DNA of 64,000 bases from Fomes fomentarius (taxonomy: Eukaryota; Basidiomycota; Agaricomycetes; Polyporales; Polyporaceae): positions 2,133,001 to 2,197,000 of the forward strand of contig JABYQN010000009.1 in the NCBI GenBank assembly GCA_022606135.1, in the 5' to 3' direction. A program made the translations under genes and the position numbers. Below are positions 22,985-34,926 of this stretch, piece after piece (position 1 is the first letter of the stretch; every line of letters begins with the position of its first letter). The notes under the pieces were generated by a model. The model was not told the origin of the DNA. It saw nothing but the letters and a program-made list of their open reading frames with translations, and made no database searches.

Positions 22985-23385
22985 ACAACTGCAGGATAGG
23001 CTAAGGTATGGGTTGAACGATGCGTATATAAATTCGCTGGAGACGAGCTCGACGAAGAAGCCGGCCTGACACTGGGAGGCGCGCTAGTGCTTGATTGGGG
23101 GATGCGGGAGTCGGGGGGATGTCGCCGACATCGATGAACTCGACGAGGACGAAGGACTCAGCAATCGTGGTCGAAAGCGAGTCGTCGGGGGTCACTTGAT
23201 GGCCGCTGTAGGCGTTAGTAGGCACCTGTCATCCGAGGTGAGGATGTATCGCACCAACATGATTTGAAACAATGACTTACCTGGCTCAACGATGAGTCTT
23301 ACTAGGGCGCGTACCACTCGGCCTTGTCGAGGTCGAAATTATATCCGTGTGAAATCCGCCTTGGCCTCTGCTATTGAGCTCTGTC
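22985..23385 (-). pseudogene. glutathione transferase fragment 3 (heavily decayed)
   Basis: Scattered GST matches in several frames on the minus strand: EWYAP near 23300, an exon-4-like start VPTNAYSGHQVTPDDSL...IAESFVLVEFIDV near 23226-23130, and CQAGFFVELVSSEFIYASF near 23080-23010. Stops and frame changes separate them. It follows the same exon order as the intact copies, so it is an old duplicate. Confidence 0.7.
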
Positions 23386-23869
23386 ATGCATAGCATCGCT
23401 GACTGGAATGGCGATGAACGTCGGTGATTCTCAACACAGAACATCCGGCAAGCATGTCCACTGCATACACCGACTCGGCGTGTCTTGCGTGGTTGTGTTG
23501 CAGAGGAGAGTCATAAATGGCCGGTATCTCCGTCGCAAGTCCGACTTCCCGGCATTGAGCTTCAGGTGTCCTCACCGATACCTAGTAACCTACCACAGCC
23601 TGTACCCAATGTCAAGACGAATTGCGATTCCCCCAGCTAGTGCTGGAGCTGGAGCTTAGCTGAATGCGTGATGGTAGACACGCACAATCGCTAGCACCCA
23701 CTATAGACCTCTCACTGGCGATGTAACCCGAACTCGCAACAATTCTTCAACACTATTTGCATTGACAGCATTGCGATATACTACTAATCACGGACGTGAG
23801 CAAAAGAACAAACATTGACGTGTGAGTCTGACTCTCGAAATCTGGAACATATCCTTGTATTATACGCTT
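23386..23869. other. intergenic stretch
   Basis: No gene supported. It lies between the GST cluster and the 3' end of the WW-domain gene. Confidence 0.4.
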
Positions 23870-26800
23870 TCACGCACCACCACCCCTCCTACCTCCCCGT
23901 CGAGGTTTTCCGTTCCGTCTCCTACCACCACCGCGGGCGCCACCCTTGGACAAGTCTTCACCACCTTGTCCCGCAGGTCCTGCGGCATCCACATCCATAG
24001 GTTCAGCACGGCCAGTTGGAGCTCTCTCGACGCTTGCAGGAGGAACGATATCAACTCGGTCGCGCAACGACGAGGGCTCCTCGACAAGGTTAAGTCGTTC
24101 CAGGAGGGATGATCCTCCACGCTTCAGGTAGGGTCTAGCACCTCCGTTCTGGTGCGGCGGCGGGGAGCGGGCACGAGGAGGGCCCATACGTGCATCGTCG
24201 GTCAGAGGAAGAGGCGGCGGTGGGAGGTCTCTTATTCTATCTTCTTCAAACTCGCGCGTCCTGTCAGACCCGCCTCGACGGCGGTTCGGCTTGCCACTGC
24301 GCTCACGCGCAGGAGGTTCCGGGAGTGGAGACGCTGCCTGTGCACCAAACAACCGTGCACGATCGGGATGCACCTTGACCACAGGACGGTCGGCAGGTGG
24401 TTCCTCGAAGCGCCGATCGGGTGGAGGTGGAGTGGTACCGCGGTTGAGCATAGATATCTCACCGTGAGCTGGGGGGAGGGGAGGAGGGACTCGACTGTAC
24501 GAAGCCTCAAACTGATTGTTGTTCCACTTGCCCCTTCCATTGCCACGAGGAGGGCTTGAATAACGTCGAGAAGAATCAACGTGTCGTGGAGGGTCAGCAT
24601 TTCTGAGCAGACAGATATGTCAGCATGAACTAAGAAAGAGAGCATTTCGGCTGTTGCTCACTCTCTCATGTCTCTCGGACCACGGTCATCATCGATTCGA
24701 CTCGGACCATGCGGCTGCGCATCCTCACGGGTCAACCAGACACGCCCCTCATTTTCCGATGAGGCACCGGGAGGCCGTTCAGATGGGCCAAACCGAGACT
24801 ATGATATTGTCAGGCATTGGATACGGATGAGCTATGATGGGCAATACTCACTTGGCGAGAAGAAGCGCCGTCCCTCGAGGGCGGGAGCGAACGATCGTCC
24901 ACCAGATCATCAGCACCACGGCCACGCTGTTCGATGCTCATCAGCAGTCGATTCACTAGGTGGATATATATGGTGTACCATAGAATCGGTTACAGTCACC
25001 GAGGAACGACGACCTGCACGGTCGGTACGTGGGCGGTCTGATAGAGGTTGCTCAGGTGAGGGAGGGTAACGCATTACCTACAGAGCGTTAACAAAGCCTT
25101 CAAGCAGCCCTGGGATGAAGTACTCACCCTCTTGCCATACGCATCCAAAGGGTCTCCACCACGTTCCCCACCATACTGACGACGAGTTTCATAACCATTA
25201 TCCATCGTCTGATATGGTGCTAGTGGGGGTGCGCTGGGAGGAGCGGCGTTGTCGTAGGTCGACGGTCGTAGTCCAATTGGGATGACATTGGTTTCGCTCA
25301 TGCCTGGTGGGGGTCGTGGAGGAGGACCTTGATCTACAGGGCGACCTCTAGGGACACCGCGTGGCTGAGATAAGTGTTAGTAGATGAAGTCAGTCACATT
25401 GTATATCCCACTCACCTCTGCGTCGCGACCAGAAGGTCGGTCAGGCAAATCGCGAGGCGGTTGCTGATATGCCGTATGTATAGGAGATTCCACGACATTG
25501 GGACCAGAGAAATTGTCCCGTTCATCCCAGCGTCGTTCCGCTGCAGGCTGACCAGGACGACCGCGACCGCGATTGGAGGAAGATCCGGGAGCATCGATGG
25601 CCGGGAGAGGCATTGGGCGTGTGTCATATGGAGATATCGGCGATGTCGCGGTTGTTGTCTGGGAGAGGCCGTACGTGCTACCATCCCTAGCCATCGCTCG
25701 GGGAGCGCGTGGAAGAACCGCAGGCGGAGGGGCCATCCGATCCGAATACATTCCCCTTTGCGGGATATCGGCACGGGAAGCGGGAAGCCCTCGGGATGAC
25801 GAATGCGTGTCCAGATTCATGGCATCGATGTTGCGCGGACCCCGGCTAGAGGATGGCTGGGAACTTGGGAAGTACACTCGCGGACCCTTAGCAATTGCTG
25901 TCGGTTTTGGATGATCTTCTGGGTAGGACCACCGGGAGATAATACTGATGTATCCAGACGGCGTGTCGTACACCGGCATTACGCCCTTACCACGGTAGCC
26001 GGGAGGCATCATGTTGACTTGGCAGTATCTGACCTGCTCGCCGTGAGGTAGAGTATATAGCCAATTGCCTTCGGAAATCCTCTCTGGGGATGGGATCCGG
26101 ATTGGTACCTTCAGGTTCGCGATTTCGGCCGCTGTAGGGGGAGCAGGCCTGGTAGGAGGGCCTGACTGACTGTTCTTCCAGAAGTGGTCGTGCTGAGGAG
26201 GAAGCGGTGCTCGTTTGCGATCTAAATGCACGCACTCAGTTGAGAACATTCGGCATGTATGTTGAGCAACATACGAGACTGATCAACTTGAGAGGTATCG
26301 GGAGGATACGAACTCGTACTCGTCACAGGCTTGGCGGGGAGAGAAAGTACCGGAGCCGGTAGGTCTGCGGGACCACGCCGAGGTGGACCTAAGTCGTCAT
26401 TCAAACGCCTACGCTTCGAGTTGTCGTAACCGGTGTCCGATAGCTCTGCATCCCTACCCCTCCTCTGGGGTAAGTTGTCGATCGGATTGCTGTCGCGATA
26501 CCGTCCGGGAGGTGGGCTGTCAGCGCGCTCGTAACGTGACGGCTCCCTATAACTACTTGATGCAGGACCCATGTGACCGGAGTTTGACGAAGGCAAGGAG
26601 GGTAGGGGGCCTGGGCGCCTTGGGGGCGAAGGTTCCCTGAGATGAGGCGGCGGCGAATGTGGTCCTGCAATAGAAAAGGAAAAGGGTTCGTAAAAGAAGC
26701 GATAGGAGCGAGGAGCATGAACAAGGAAGAGGCACGGAGAAACGGGAGTCGATGGGTCCAGGAGAATCGTCCTCGTATGTACAGGAGAATTTTGGCGAGT

Positions 26801-28409
26801 GGGAAATGTATGGGGCCACGCAGCTCGATTCCCAAGGCTTCACGAGACAGTCGGCGAGCACCTGTCCTCCACCCTGGGAGGAGCGCCGGTGCGAAAGACT
26901 GGAGGCGGACGATGAGGACGATGAGGCGAACAACGTACTAGGAGCCTGCCACTCGTCATTCAGGTGGCGTGAGCTTGTTTCTCTGGAGGGAAGTGGACGT
27001 AGGGGAGGCTCGATGTCGTCCTTGCGGCGCAGGGGCGGTTCAATATCATCCTTACGACGGGTGCGGGGTCCAAGATCATCTTTGCGGCGTATAGGTGGTT
27101 CGATGTCGTCTTTGCGACGAATACGAGGCTCAATGTCGTCCTTGCGGCGGTTTGTGGGTTCGATGTCGTCCTTGCGCCGACGAACGGGGGATTCTACATC
27201 GTCTTTACGCCGCACATGATGAGTAGAGGACGAGCGTGGAGCAGACTGCACTGGCTTCGGATACTCCTGTGAACGTATCCAACCAGAGTCCGACACGCCT
27301 GCCTGATGGTCCTGTGGATAATCTCGCTGAGACTCTTGCCACATCCCGCGATCTGGTAGTGGCGACTGAGACAACTCTCGGCGGGCTCTACGATCCCAGC
27401 GAGGACTCGAAGACCTAGTCCCACGCCGACCATCGCTCGCAGGTCGGGGTGATGCTGAACGTCCTCGACCATAAGTCGACTCAGGGTGGCCAGCAGTACC
27501 ACGCTCGGCACGCCAGTCCCCGCCCTCAGAGGTGGGGCCCTCACCAGGTCTATAGTGACGGTCGTCATACGAGAGATCTGAGTTAGGTGGAGGTGATACA
27601 CGACGGGAGGTCGTATCCCTCCGCGTGGAACGCGCTTGCTGACTGCGTCCCGCTAGCTGTGACCACGCATCATCCTGTGGTTCTGGAGAGTGACGTCCAG
27701 AGGATTGAGCGCTACCGTTTTCGCGATTCTTCGTAGGGGACGCCCGTTCGGACCCTGGCAGTCTAGGCCTTGTCCATGTCGATTCTTGTGTCTGCACGTT
27801 GTAGTAGTAGGCGTCTTTGCCACCATTCCTAGGAAACCTGATTTCCCAGTCTGGAGGGAGGGGATCACCACCATCTGGGGCGGTGAGACCTTTGCTGGCA
27901 CCATTGGCTTTGCGGGGTCTGTTGTTGACCATAGCGCTCGCTCGGATGCCAGGTTCTGAAGGCTGCTCGAACAGAGGCGGCACTAGAACAGGCTTCGGGG
28001 GAAGCCCGTGGATGAGAGGAGCAGGTGGAAGCTTGCCTGATGAGTTTGGTGGTCGCTCCTCTCGAGACGGCGACTGCGAGTTTTTAGCTCGAGAAGGTGC
28101 TCTTGACGGTGCGGTGGCGGATAAGCGCTGAGCGTCTCGCTTGCCAGGATGTGGGTGCGACGCGGTGGACGAGGATTTCGCAACCGACGGTACCCCAGGA
28201 GCAGCGGATCCTTGCTCTTGAGAGTGATTAGCAAAGTACTCACGCTCGTCCTCATCGTCTCCTCCAAGGGAGACGGCGTCCTCCGCGTCCTCTGGCACAC
28301 CCGCGTACCCGCCCAATTGGTCTGGCGAATATCCCGAATACGACCCTGGGGATTGCTGTTCGTCATCTTCGTGTCCCCAGTCGAGGCGTTCGCCGTCGTC
28401 GTCAACCAT
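23870..28409 (-). CDS. large WW-domain protein with RRKDD repeats and an RGG-type tail
   Basis: Eight exons give 1330 residues in frame: 28409-26873, 26664-26275, 26221-25416, 25364-25128, 25077-25000, 24926-24852, 24798-24662 and 24602-23870. The WW domain (near residues 178-214) runs from DPLPPDWEIRF to ESTWTRP, with both signature Trp residues. WW domains bind Pro-rich ligands. Seven 10-residue repeats, RRKDDIEP-like, follow near residues 398-470. The rest is disordered and rich in Pro, Arg and Ser, and the last 30 residues are GGARGGGRRR...RRGGRRGGG, an RNA-binding-like RGG tail. This suggests a nuclear role in transcription or RNA processing, but it is inference. The intron-1 donor is the least certain; GTGGAG at 26872 is the one that keeps frame. 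Confidence 0.8.
27002..27213 (-). repeat. 30-bp tandem coding repeat, about seven copies
   Basis: Within exon 1 of the WW gene. Each 30-base unit encodes xxRRKDD(I/V/L)(E/G)(P/S), alternating basic and acidic clusters. Units differ at several synonymous sites, so the array is not brand new. Confidence 0.85.
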
Positions 28410-28690
28410 GGCGGTGGCGAGTTGAGGGGATAAGAGTGATGAGAGTGGGTATGGTCGAGGAGCGTCGACTGGGCGTCGACCAGGGCAACTTTCAAACTCC
28501 GCTTGATTTGATTGCGCTCCGCCGCCCAGCGCGTTCCGGCGTCTACGCGCACTTAACGAATTATCGTGTGTAGTATCTGCTTGGACTTGTACTACATCCT
28601 TGGGCTCATATTCGGCGACATTTCATTTTACAAGAGTCTAGCAATCTGTCTTTCAAGCAGTCGATCCTTCGCCCACGGATCCGTGCAGAA
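28410..28690. promoter_or_regulatory. shared divergent promoter of the WW gene and UNC50
   Basis: Only 281 bases separate the ATG of the minus-strand WW gene (28409) from the ATG of the plus-strand UNC50 gene (28691). No clear TATA box is seen. Such a short divergent gap suggests co-regulation, which is inference. Confidence 0.5.
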
Positions 28691-29828
28691 ATGGACGTCC
28701 TCCCGGTGACCTCTCCCACTCCTACAAATGGCGGACAGTACCGGACTTCCTCAGGAGCAAGCAGAATACCTATGATCTTTCGGAGACTGCACCGATTTCA
28801 GCAAATGGTGCGTCGAATTGTAGAGCTGACGGCCATAGTCTTTGCTCAATGACTGGACGTGCAAGTAGGATTTCGAACAGGCAGCGTGGCAATTAACATA
28901 TCTCTGTCTTGCCCCCAAGAGAGTGTAAGCGGACTATCTATCACATTCATCCGTCTTTCTCACTGTGCTAAAAGATATCGGAACGTCTACTTTCATAAAC
29001 GTACGTTACGCATTCTGACCCCATCCCGGTCTGTGCTCTGATATCTGACCAGAAACCAAGAATACATGGGCTCGTGATGATCCCGCCATCCTCATACTCA
29101 TTGCCGCCTGTTTATGCGGTGAGCTCAAGTCTCTTTAATTGCATAGTGTGCGCTGAACGGTCCGCATGCGCCATAGTGTCTGCCATTGCGTGGTCGGTCG
29201 TCTATTCGTTCAGCATATGGGGAGCTATTCAGTTAGCCATCCTCATGATCTTACGTGACTACCTCCTGGCCGGCATCACTATTGCAACGATTCTGTGGTA
29301 CGCCTGCACTTCCCATTCATCTTCAGGCTCCAATGTGTATCGCCAGGTTCTTCGCGAATCGCGTGTTGCTCTCCCCGCCATCTCACTCAACACCTGATGA
29401 CGCAAAGGTAGAATGGGCATATGCGTTTGATGTTCACACAAATGCGTTCTTCCCGTTCTACTTGACTCTGTACCTTGCACAACTATTCTTAGTGCCGATC
29501 ATCCTGAAGAACAATTGGGTATGCTTATTTGTGTCGAACACCTTGTATCTAGCCGGGTACGTTCTCAGACTCTTACGGAACTCTACCTCGGTGCTTACCG
29601 CCGACCAGGTTCGCACAGTACATATACGGGGTCTACCTGGGGCTGAACAGTGAGTGCGAATGATCTGCACGCTATCCCCAGCTGACCGGTTCTCTTGTAG
29701 CTCTTCCGTTCCTTGTCCGCACTGAGCTCCTGCTTGCGCCTCTACTACCACTGTTCACGGGGTACATAGTATCCTTGCTGGGCTTTAATGTTGCAAAACA
29801 TGTACTACCTCTATATTTCGGGTCATGA
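28691..29828 (+). CDS. UNC50: UNC-50 family Golgi membrane protein
   Basis: A 254-residue multi-pass membrane protein of the UNC50/Gmh1 family, which acts in the Golgi in membrane trafficking and receptor assembly. Eight exons: 28691-28807, 28869-28924, 28975-29000, 29053-29118, 29177-29297, 29347-29556, 29609-29649 and 29701-29828, all in frame. Family motifs appear in order: FQQMDFEQAAWQLTYLC, KRVYRNVYFHKQTKNTWARD, then hydrophobic spans (ILILIAACLC, LAILMILRDYLLAGITIATIL), then VEWAYAFDVHTNAFFP and GFAQYIYGVYLGLN. Five or six membrane segments are expected. Length matches the human protein (about 259). The intron between exons 5 and 6 is 49 nt; a nearer CAG at 29326 would be out of frame. 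Confidence 0.93.
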
Positions 29829-31511
29829 CAGAACGTAGACCGTTGGTCTCTCGTTGCTTGCGTCCTTAATATTATTCATTCGTTTGCAGAAGGATATCCC
29901 CGTCGTCTCTAGGGACATTACAGGTTTCTCGACCCCCGCCGATTCCATCCATTTCAACGCCCAAGTAAATAGAGACCAAGACCTAACATTGCCCGTCGGG
30001 CGTCTTCGACTTCGACCATCGACGACCAAGTTCAAGCTGCATAAGCTCGTCAATCGTGCAAGTGAGCGACCATGAAGATATTTGGTCATGTGCATCGCGC
30101 GTGTCTGCGCATGCGGACGCATTTGGTAATCGAAGCGCGCACCGACGAGCGCTGTGAGCCTGTGGCGGTCGCCGAGCCTCGCGCATTGCGCAATTCGTCC
30201 ATCCGAATCTCTTCGCCGATTCGCCACAGTCTGAGCACCAGCCGGACGTCTCCCGCAGCCAACCGCCATCGTCCGTTCTCCAATCCCTCGGTTCCCTGAC
30301 ATGCCCCTAGTACGAGCTCTTTGCACTACTTATCTAATATACAAAGCCCTCTGTATTTCAGTCCATACGATACCCGTCCTGTTGCGAGAGCTGCGCGCCG
30401 CGACTGACTTACAGTTGCATCGATCCGCATTTGTTTACCCGTACCCCTCGTATTCCAGCAAATGTTCCAGCTTGTTTATATCACAGTTGGCCGCTGAGGT
30501 AGATGCCGACATGTCTCCCCGAGTCCGCTCCACAGAAGACCGACCGTCTTCGCGTCTTGGGCGCTTCTACACGTGCACTCGAATAGAAGTATTAGCCTTC
30601 GACCGACTCTCGACTGCCAACTTTCGACCTCCGACTTCCACTATTAGCGCCCTCCGACTCACGACCTCTCCCTCGACTCCTTCCGCTCGGCTGTCGTTCT
30701 CCAGATCCTCGACATATCCGTCCACGCTCGACACATGTTACCATCGACGTCCGGGCTCATCCCCGACATTCCGATACTACTTTTTCCTCATCACTGGACC
30801 ATCTCTTCTCCTCTCTCCCCTTCAGCATCCCTTTGTGTAGCCACGTCCGGACTCTCGCACCCTTCGACCTCGCACACACCCACGCAATAGGTCAATCATT
30901 GGAGCCTTATTTGTTAACATGCGAACATAAAACTGCTGCAGCAGACCTAAAACCATAGGTATCAATAAAGCGAAGCTTTTCACCGTACCTTTGAAAGCCT
31001 TGGCACAGATGCTACTCATAAGTAGGTCCAGAGGAGCTTTGGGTGTATTTCTTGAGCACGGATTGCTCTAGAACCCAGGTGGCTGTTGCCTTACTCATGT
31101 TTATGTGGCTACATGACTCGCCATTTGTACATACTAGTACCTCTATGTAGGCGTGGTAAGATGTCTGGCAGTAGTGGTAGACTCACGTATGTATCTCCGT
31201 CAAGCAAGGTTTCTGCCGTCGCAGGCGGTCCTTCCGGGTGCGGACGATGCCAACGGATGTGTCTAATGCTGATTGCGAGTGTTGTAGATTGTAGTCGAGT
31301 GAAGCGGGTCTTAGTTACTTGTAACTGGGTTACTCGCGGTTGCATACTTGTAACCGCGCCTAAATGGGGTTCAAACTCCGCTCCCAAGGGCGTCGATTGC
31401 ACCGCAGAAGAGGTCTTCACCGCCCTCCATCCTCCTCGTCCTCGTCCCCGCTCTCTGCCCTTCGCCCACGACCTTTTTGACGACCGAACGACGACGAGCA
31501 GTAGCCGCACG
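29829..31511. other. intergenic stretch, no supported gene
   Basis: 1.7 kb. It includes a stretch rich in TCGACC/TTCGAC words at about 30590-30760 that keeps a plus-strand frame open (30301-30840), without motifs. I take it as low-complexity sequence. The end is the calcineurin promoter. Confidence 0.45.
31335..31358. repeat. short inverted repeat in the calcineurin 5' region
   Basis: CGCGGTTGCA, a 4-base loop, then TGTAACCGCG: nine of ten bases pair. It lies about 155 bases upstream of the calcineurin ATG. It could be a protein-binding site or an RNA hairpin. Confidence 0.45.
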
Positions 31512-34361
31512 ATGAGCGGGACGAAGGACCAGATCCAGAAGGCCATTGACCAGATCCAGGACAAGGGTCCTGCTCCGGAGATCGACTTCACGCAACACCA
31601 GCTCGACAATGGCTACACGATTAGCACGCAGGAGCGTGTGGTCAAGGAGGTGTGTGTTTATGTTCTTCTTGAGTAGGCGAGGACGAAAGAATTGAGTGGG
31701 AGAATGGTTGATAGGTCCAAGCTCCGGCTATGAGCATCCCTACGGATGCTCAGTTTTTCTCGAAAACGGACCCATCGAAGCCGGACGTTGCGTTCTTGAA
31801 GAATCACTTCTACCGCGAAGGTCGCATATCGGAGGAGCATGCACTCTACATTTTGGAGAAGGGCACCGAGATTTTGCGCGCTGAACCTAATCTCCTCTAT
31901 GTCGATGCGCCCGTGACTGGTACGTCCTGCATATGCTCACTCTGCGCTGCCGTGTGCCCCGGTACTCAAATAGTATGTGATACCATTGTTGGCATTCTCA
32001 GTATGCGGCGATATTCATGGGCAATACGTGAGCCTCTTTCGCTGTTATCTCCATGCGCGTATTGATGTGCCTCATGACGACGCAGTACGATTTGATGAAA
32101 CTGTTCGAGATCGGAGGTAATCCTGAGACTACGCGTTATCTCTTCTTGGGTGACTACGTGGACCGGGGATACTTCAGCATCGAGGTGCGTCGTACTTGCT
32201 GTCCTTCTCTGTCACGGGTCCATCTAACACATGGGAATGGGAAGTGCGTGTTATATCTCTGGTCGCTCAAAATCTGGTACCCCGAGACTCTCTTCCTCCT
32301 CCGCGGCAACCACGAGTGCAGACACTTGACGGACTACTTCACCTTCAAGCTGGAGTGTATGCACTTTCTACCTTGTCGCTATGAAGCGAGCCTTACTCAT
32401 CTAGCGCCCAGGCAAACGCAAATACTCCGACCATATCTACGATGCGTGCATGCAATCGTTCTGCGCTCTGCCTCTGGCGGCCATCATGAACAAGCAGTTC
32501 TTCTGCATCCACGGTGGTCTATCTCCTGAGCTGAACACCCTCGATGACATCCGTAACGTAAGCGAACGCAACCGAGACTTCCTTCAATGCTCCTTACACC
32601 GTAAATTCAGATCGACCGTTTCCGCGAGCCCCCAACTCAAGGTCTCATGTGCGATATTCTCTGGTCAGACCCTGTCGAAGACTTCGGCCAAGAGAAGACA
32701 TCCGATAGTTTCGTACACAATCACGTACGAGGCTGCTCATACTTCTTCACGTACGTTACCTTCTTTCACGTGACTATCCGCCGATCACTCAGACCTCGGA
32801 CAGATACCAGGCAGCGTGCCAGTTCCTCGAACGTAACAAATTGCTGTCCATCATCCGCGCGCATGAGGCACAAGACGCTGGGTGCGAGGATACGCATTTC
32901 ATCCCTCTGTTCATTCGCATCTGATCGATGCTTGCTCGTCTAGGTACCGTATGTACCGTAAGACCCGGACTACTGGCTTCCCTTCTGTCATGACCCTCTT
33001 CTCCGCGCCGAATTACCTCGATGTGTACAACAACAAGGCTGCAATCCTGAAGTACGAGAGCAACGTGCTCAACATTCGTCAATTCAACGCGACCCCACAT
33101 CCGTATTGGTTGCCAAACTTTATGGATGCGTTCACCTGGAGTCTACCCTTCGTTGGCGAGAAGAGTACGTTCTACTTCATGCTTTTGACGACATCCGCGT
33201 TAACAAGCTGTGTAGTTACCGACATGCTGTTGGCGATGCTCAACTGCTGCACGAAAGAGGAACTCGAGGAGAGCTCGGACGAGGAGACGCTTATATCCCC
33301 CACTCCATCAGAGGAGGCGAGCGAGCGTCGCAAGGTCATCAAGAACAAGATCCTTGCCGTCGGTCGTATGTCTCGGGTCTTCGCCCTATTGCGGTATGTC
33401 GTGTATAGTTTTGGGCAGGACGCTGCTAACGACGACCCTGCAGAGAGGAATCCGAGAAGGTGTCCGAACTCAAGAGCGTGTCTGGCTCTGCAAGATTGCC
33501 TTATGGTACCTTGGCGGCGGGGGCAGAAGGTATCAAGGAGGCGATCTCTGGCTTCGACGATGCGTAAGTGGTCTCGAACTGGTGCTTTTTTTGCAAAGCC
33601 TGATCGCAGATACCTTTTGCCGGCAGACGAAAGTCGGATATCGAGAACGAGCGCCTACCCCCCGAGCTATACGATCCCGAGTCTGAAGAGGGCAAGGGCC
33701 TCATCAACTCCCAACCCGCGACACCGCACGAGGACGCCGCGCCCCCGATATCCCGAACGGCGTCGCAGCGGCGCTCGAGCAAGTCATCGCGAACCCGCCC
33801 TCGCCCCTCAACACCGCTGTGACGCCAAGCCCTGGCACGCCCGTCTCCCCGACATCGCCGATCTCAATGTCCACGACGCCATTCCGTCGTGGGCACGGCC
33901 GGCAGGCGAGTCTAGGGACGACGATGACGAGCCCCAGCACGCGGCGGAGGAGCCTGGAGAGCACGATGTCGCTCATTCAGGAGGCGTGGGACGGGAAGAC
34001 GCCGGTGCAGGACCCGGAGCTCGTCAAGCTCGCGGACTCGATCGCGGGCAAGGAAAAGACGGATTCTGGCCGGACGACCCCAGTGGTGGGGCCACCGCGG
34101 CCGCTGCGCCCAGTTAATCGCCCGGTCAGGGTGTCTTTCTCTTCGGGGCGTACTATGTACATGGACACTGGACGGTATGTGGGATGGCAAGAGGGGCGAG
34201 GTCGTCGTAATGGTAGTCCTTTGCATTGCACTGTATATCCTGGAGGCTGGTGTATTCTCATCGTTCATGATTTGTTCACATTCTGTATATTCGCGTCGTC
34301 CATACACAACTTACTTCTGTATGATGCGGGCACCCCCAGGTTCCGAACTGTGGTGACATGA
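31512..34361 (+). CDS. CNA1: calcineurin A, catalytic subunit, frame broken at a C run near the 3' end
   Basis: Ca2+/calmodulin-dependent Ser/Thr phosphatase. Exons: 31512-31649, 31715-31919, 32002-32027, 32086-32184, 32245-32356, 32412-32557, 32611-32750, 32804-32881, 32944-33164, 33216-33393, 33444-33563, 33627-34174 and probably 34340-34361. PPP-family motifs are present: GDIHGQY (near residue 117), GDYVDRG (145), RGNHECRH (176) and [12 protein letters not shown]. The calcineurin B-binding helix region follows, then the calmodulin-binding helix ([22 protein letters not shown], near 426-448) and the autoinhibitory segment (ISGFDDA, ERLPPE). In exon 12 the frame changes at five Cs (33742-33746). 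As written it ends at a TGA at 33820, giving 552 residues. One more C gives 677, ending in the basidiomycete-like [17 protein letters not shown] tail. Confidence 0.93.
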
Positions 34362-34926
34362 ATGGTCTATGTGACGAATTTGCTCGCTAGCTAATCAAGC
34401 AGTGCGAGTGTAGCATCGGAGCCGAGCCTGTGTGTTATTGCTGGTGTAGCATCGCAGAGTGCGTCGCTTCCCAGCGAGTGCAGGAGATGAACGTAACATC
34501 CGTCCGAAGAAGCCGGGAATCAGTAGGGAGAGGTGGTGATTCGACGCACAAGGCAATATGCCGAGGTGTCGGAATACATAAGGTACATATAGTAACTCTC
34601 CTTGGCACCGTGACAGTGTTAATGGCACAATCCCCTCGAGGTCAATGACTGCAATAAACCCCGAGTCGGCGGACGTACGGTAACGCTGCATGCCCGTAGA
34701 CGTTACTCCCGTCTGTGATTTGGTCGGACATATCCGACTGTGTGGGCCAGCGCGCTGAGTCTCTGTAGGTCCGGTACCAGCAGTACTGCCAGTACTATGT
34801 ATTTGTCCATCCGCTCAATCGGACGACGGCATCCTCGTCTAATCGAATCCCTTGCGGGGGAGGGCGTGCGTATATGATCATTGGATCAAACATCCCCACT
34901 ACTACAGTGCATCTGCAGCTCCGAGC
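34362..34926. other. intergenic stretch
   Basis: No gene supported. It holds the 3' end of calcineurin A and the promoter of the third GST gene. TATATGAT at about 34871 is a weak TATA candidate, about 56 bases before the ATG. Confidence 0.4.

Noticed and set aside
30301..30840. 179-residue plus-strand frame
   Set aside because: Kept open by TCGACC-rich low-complexity sequence; no motif, no splice pattern.
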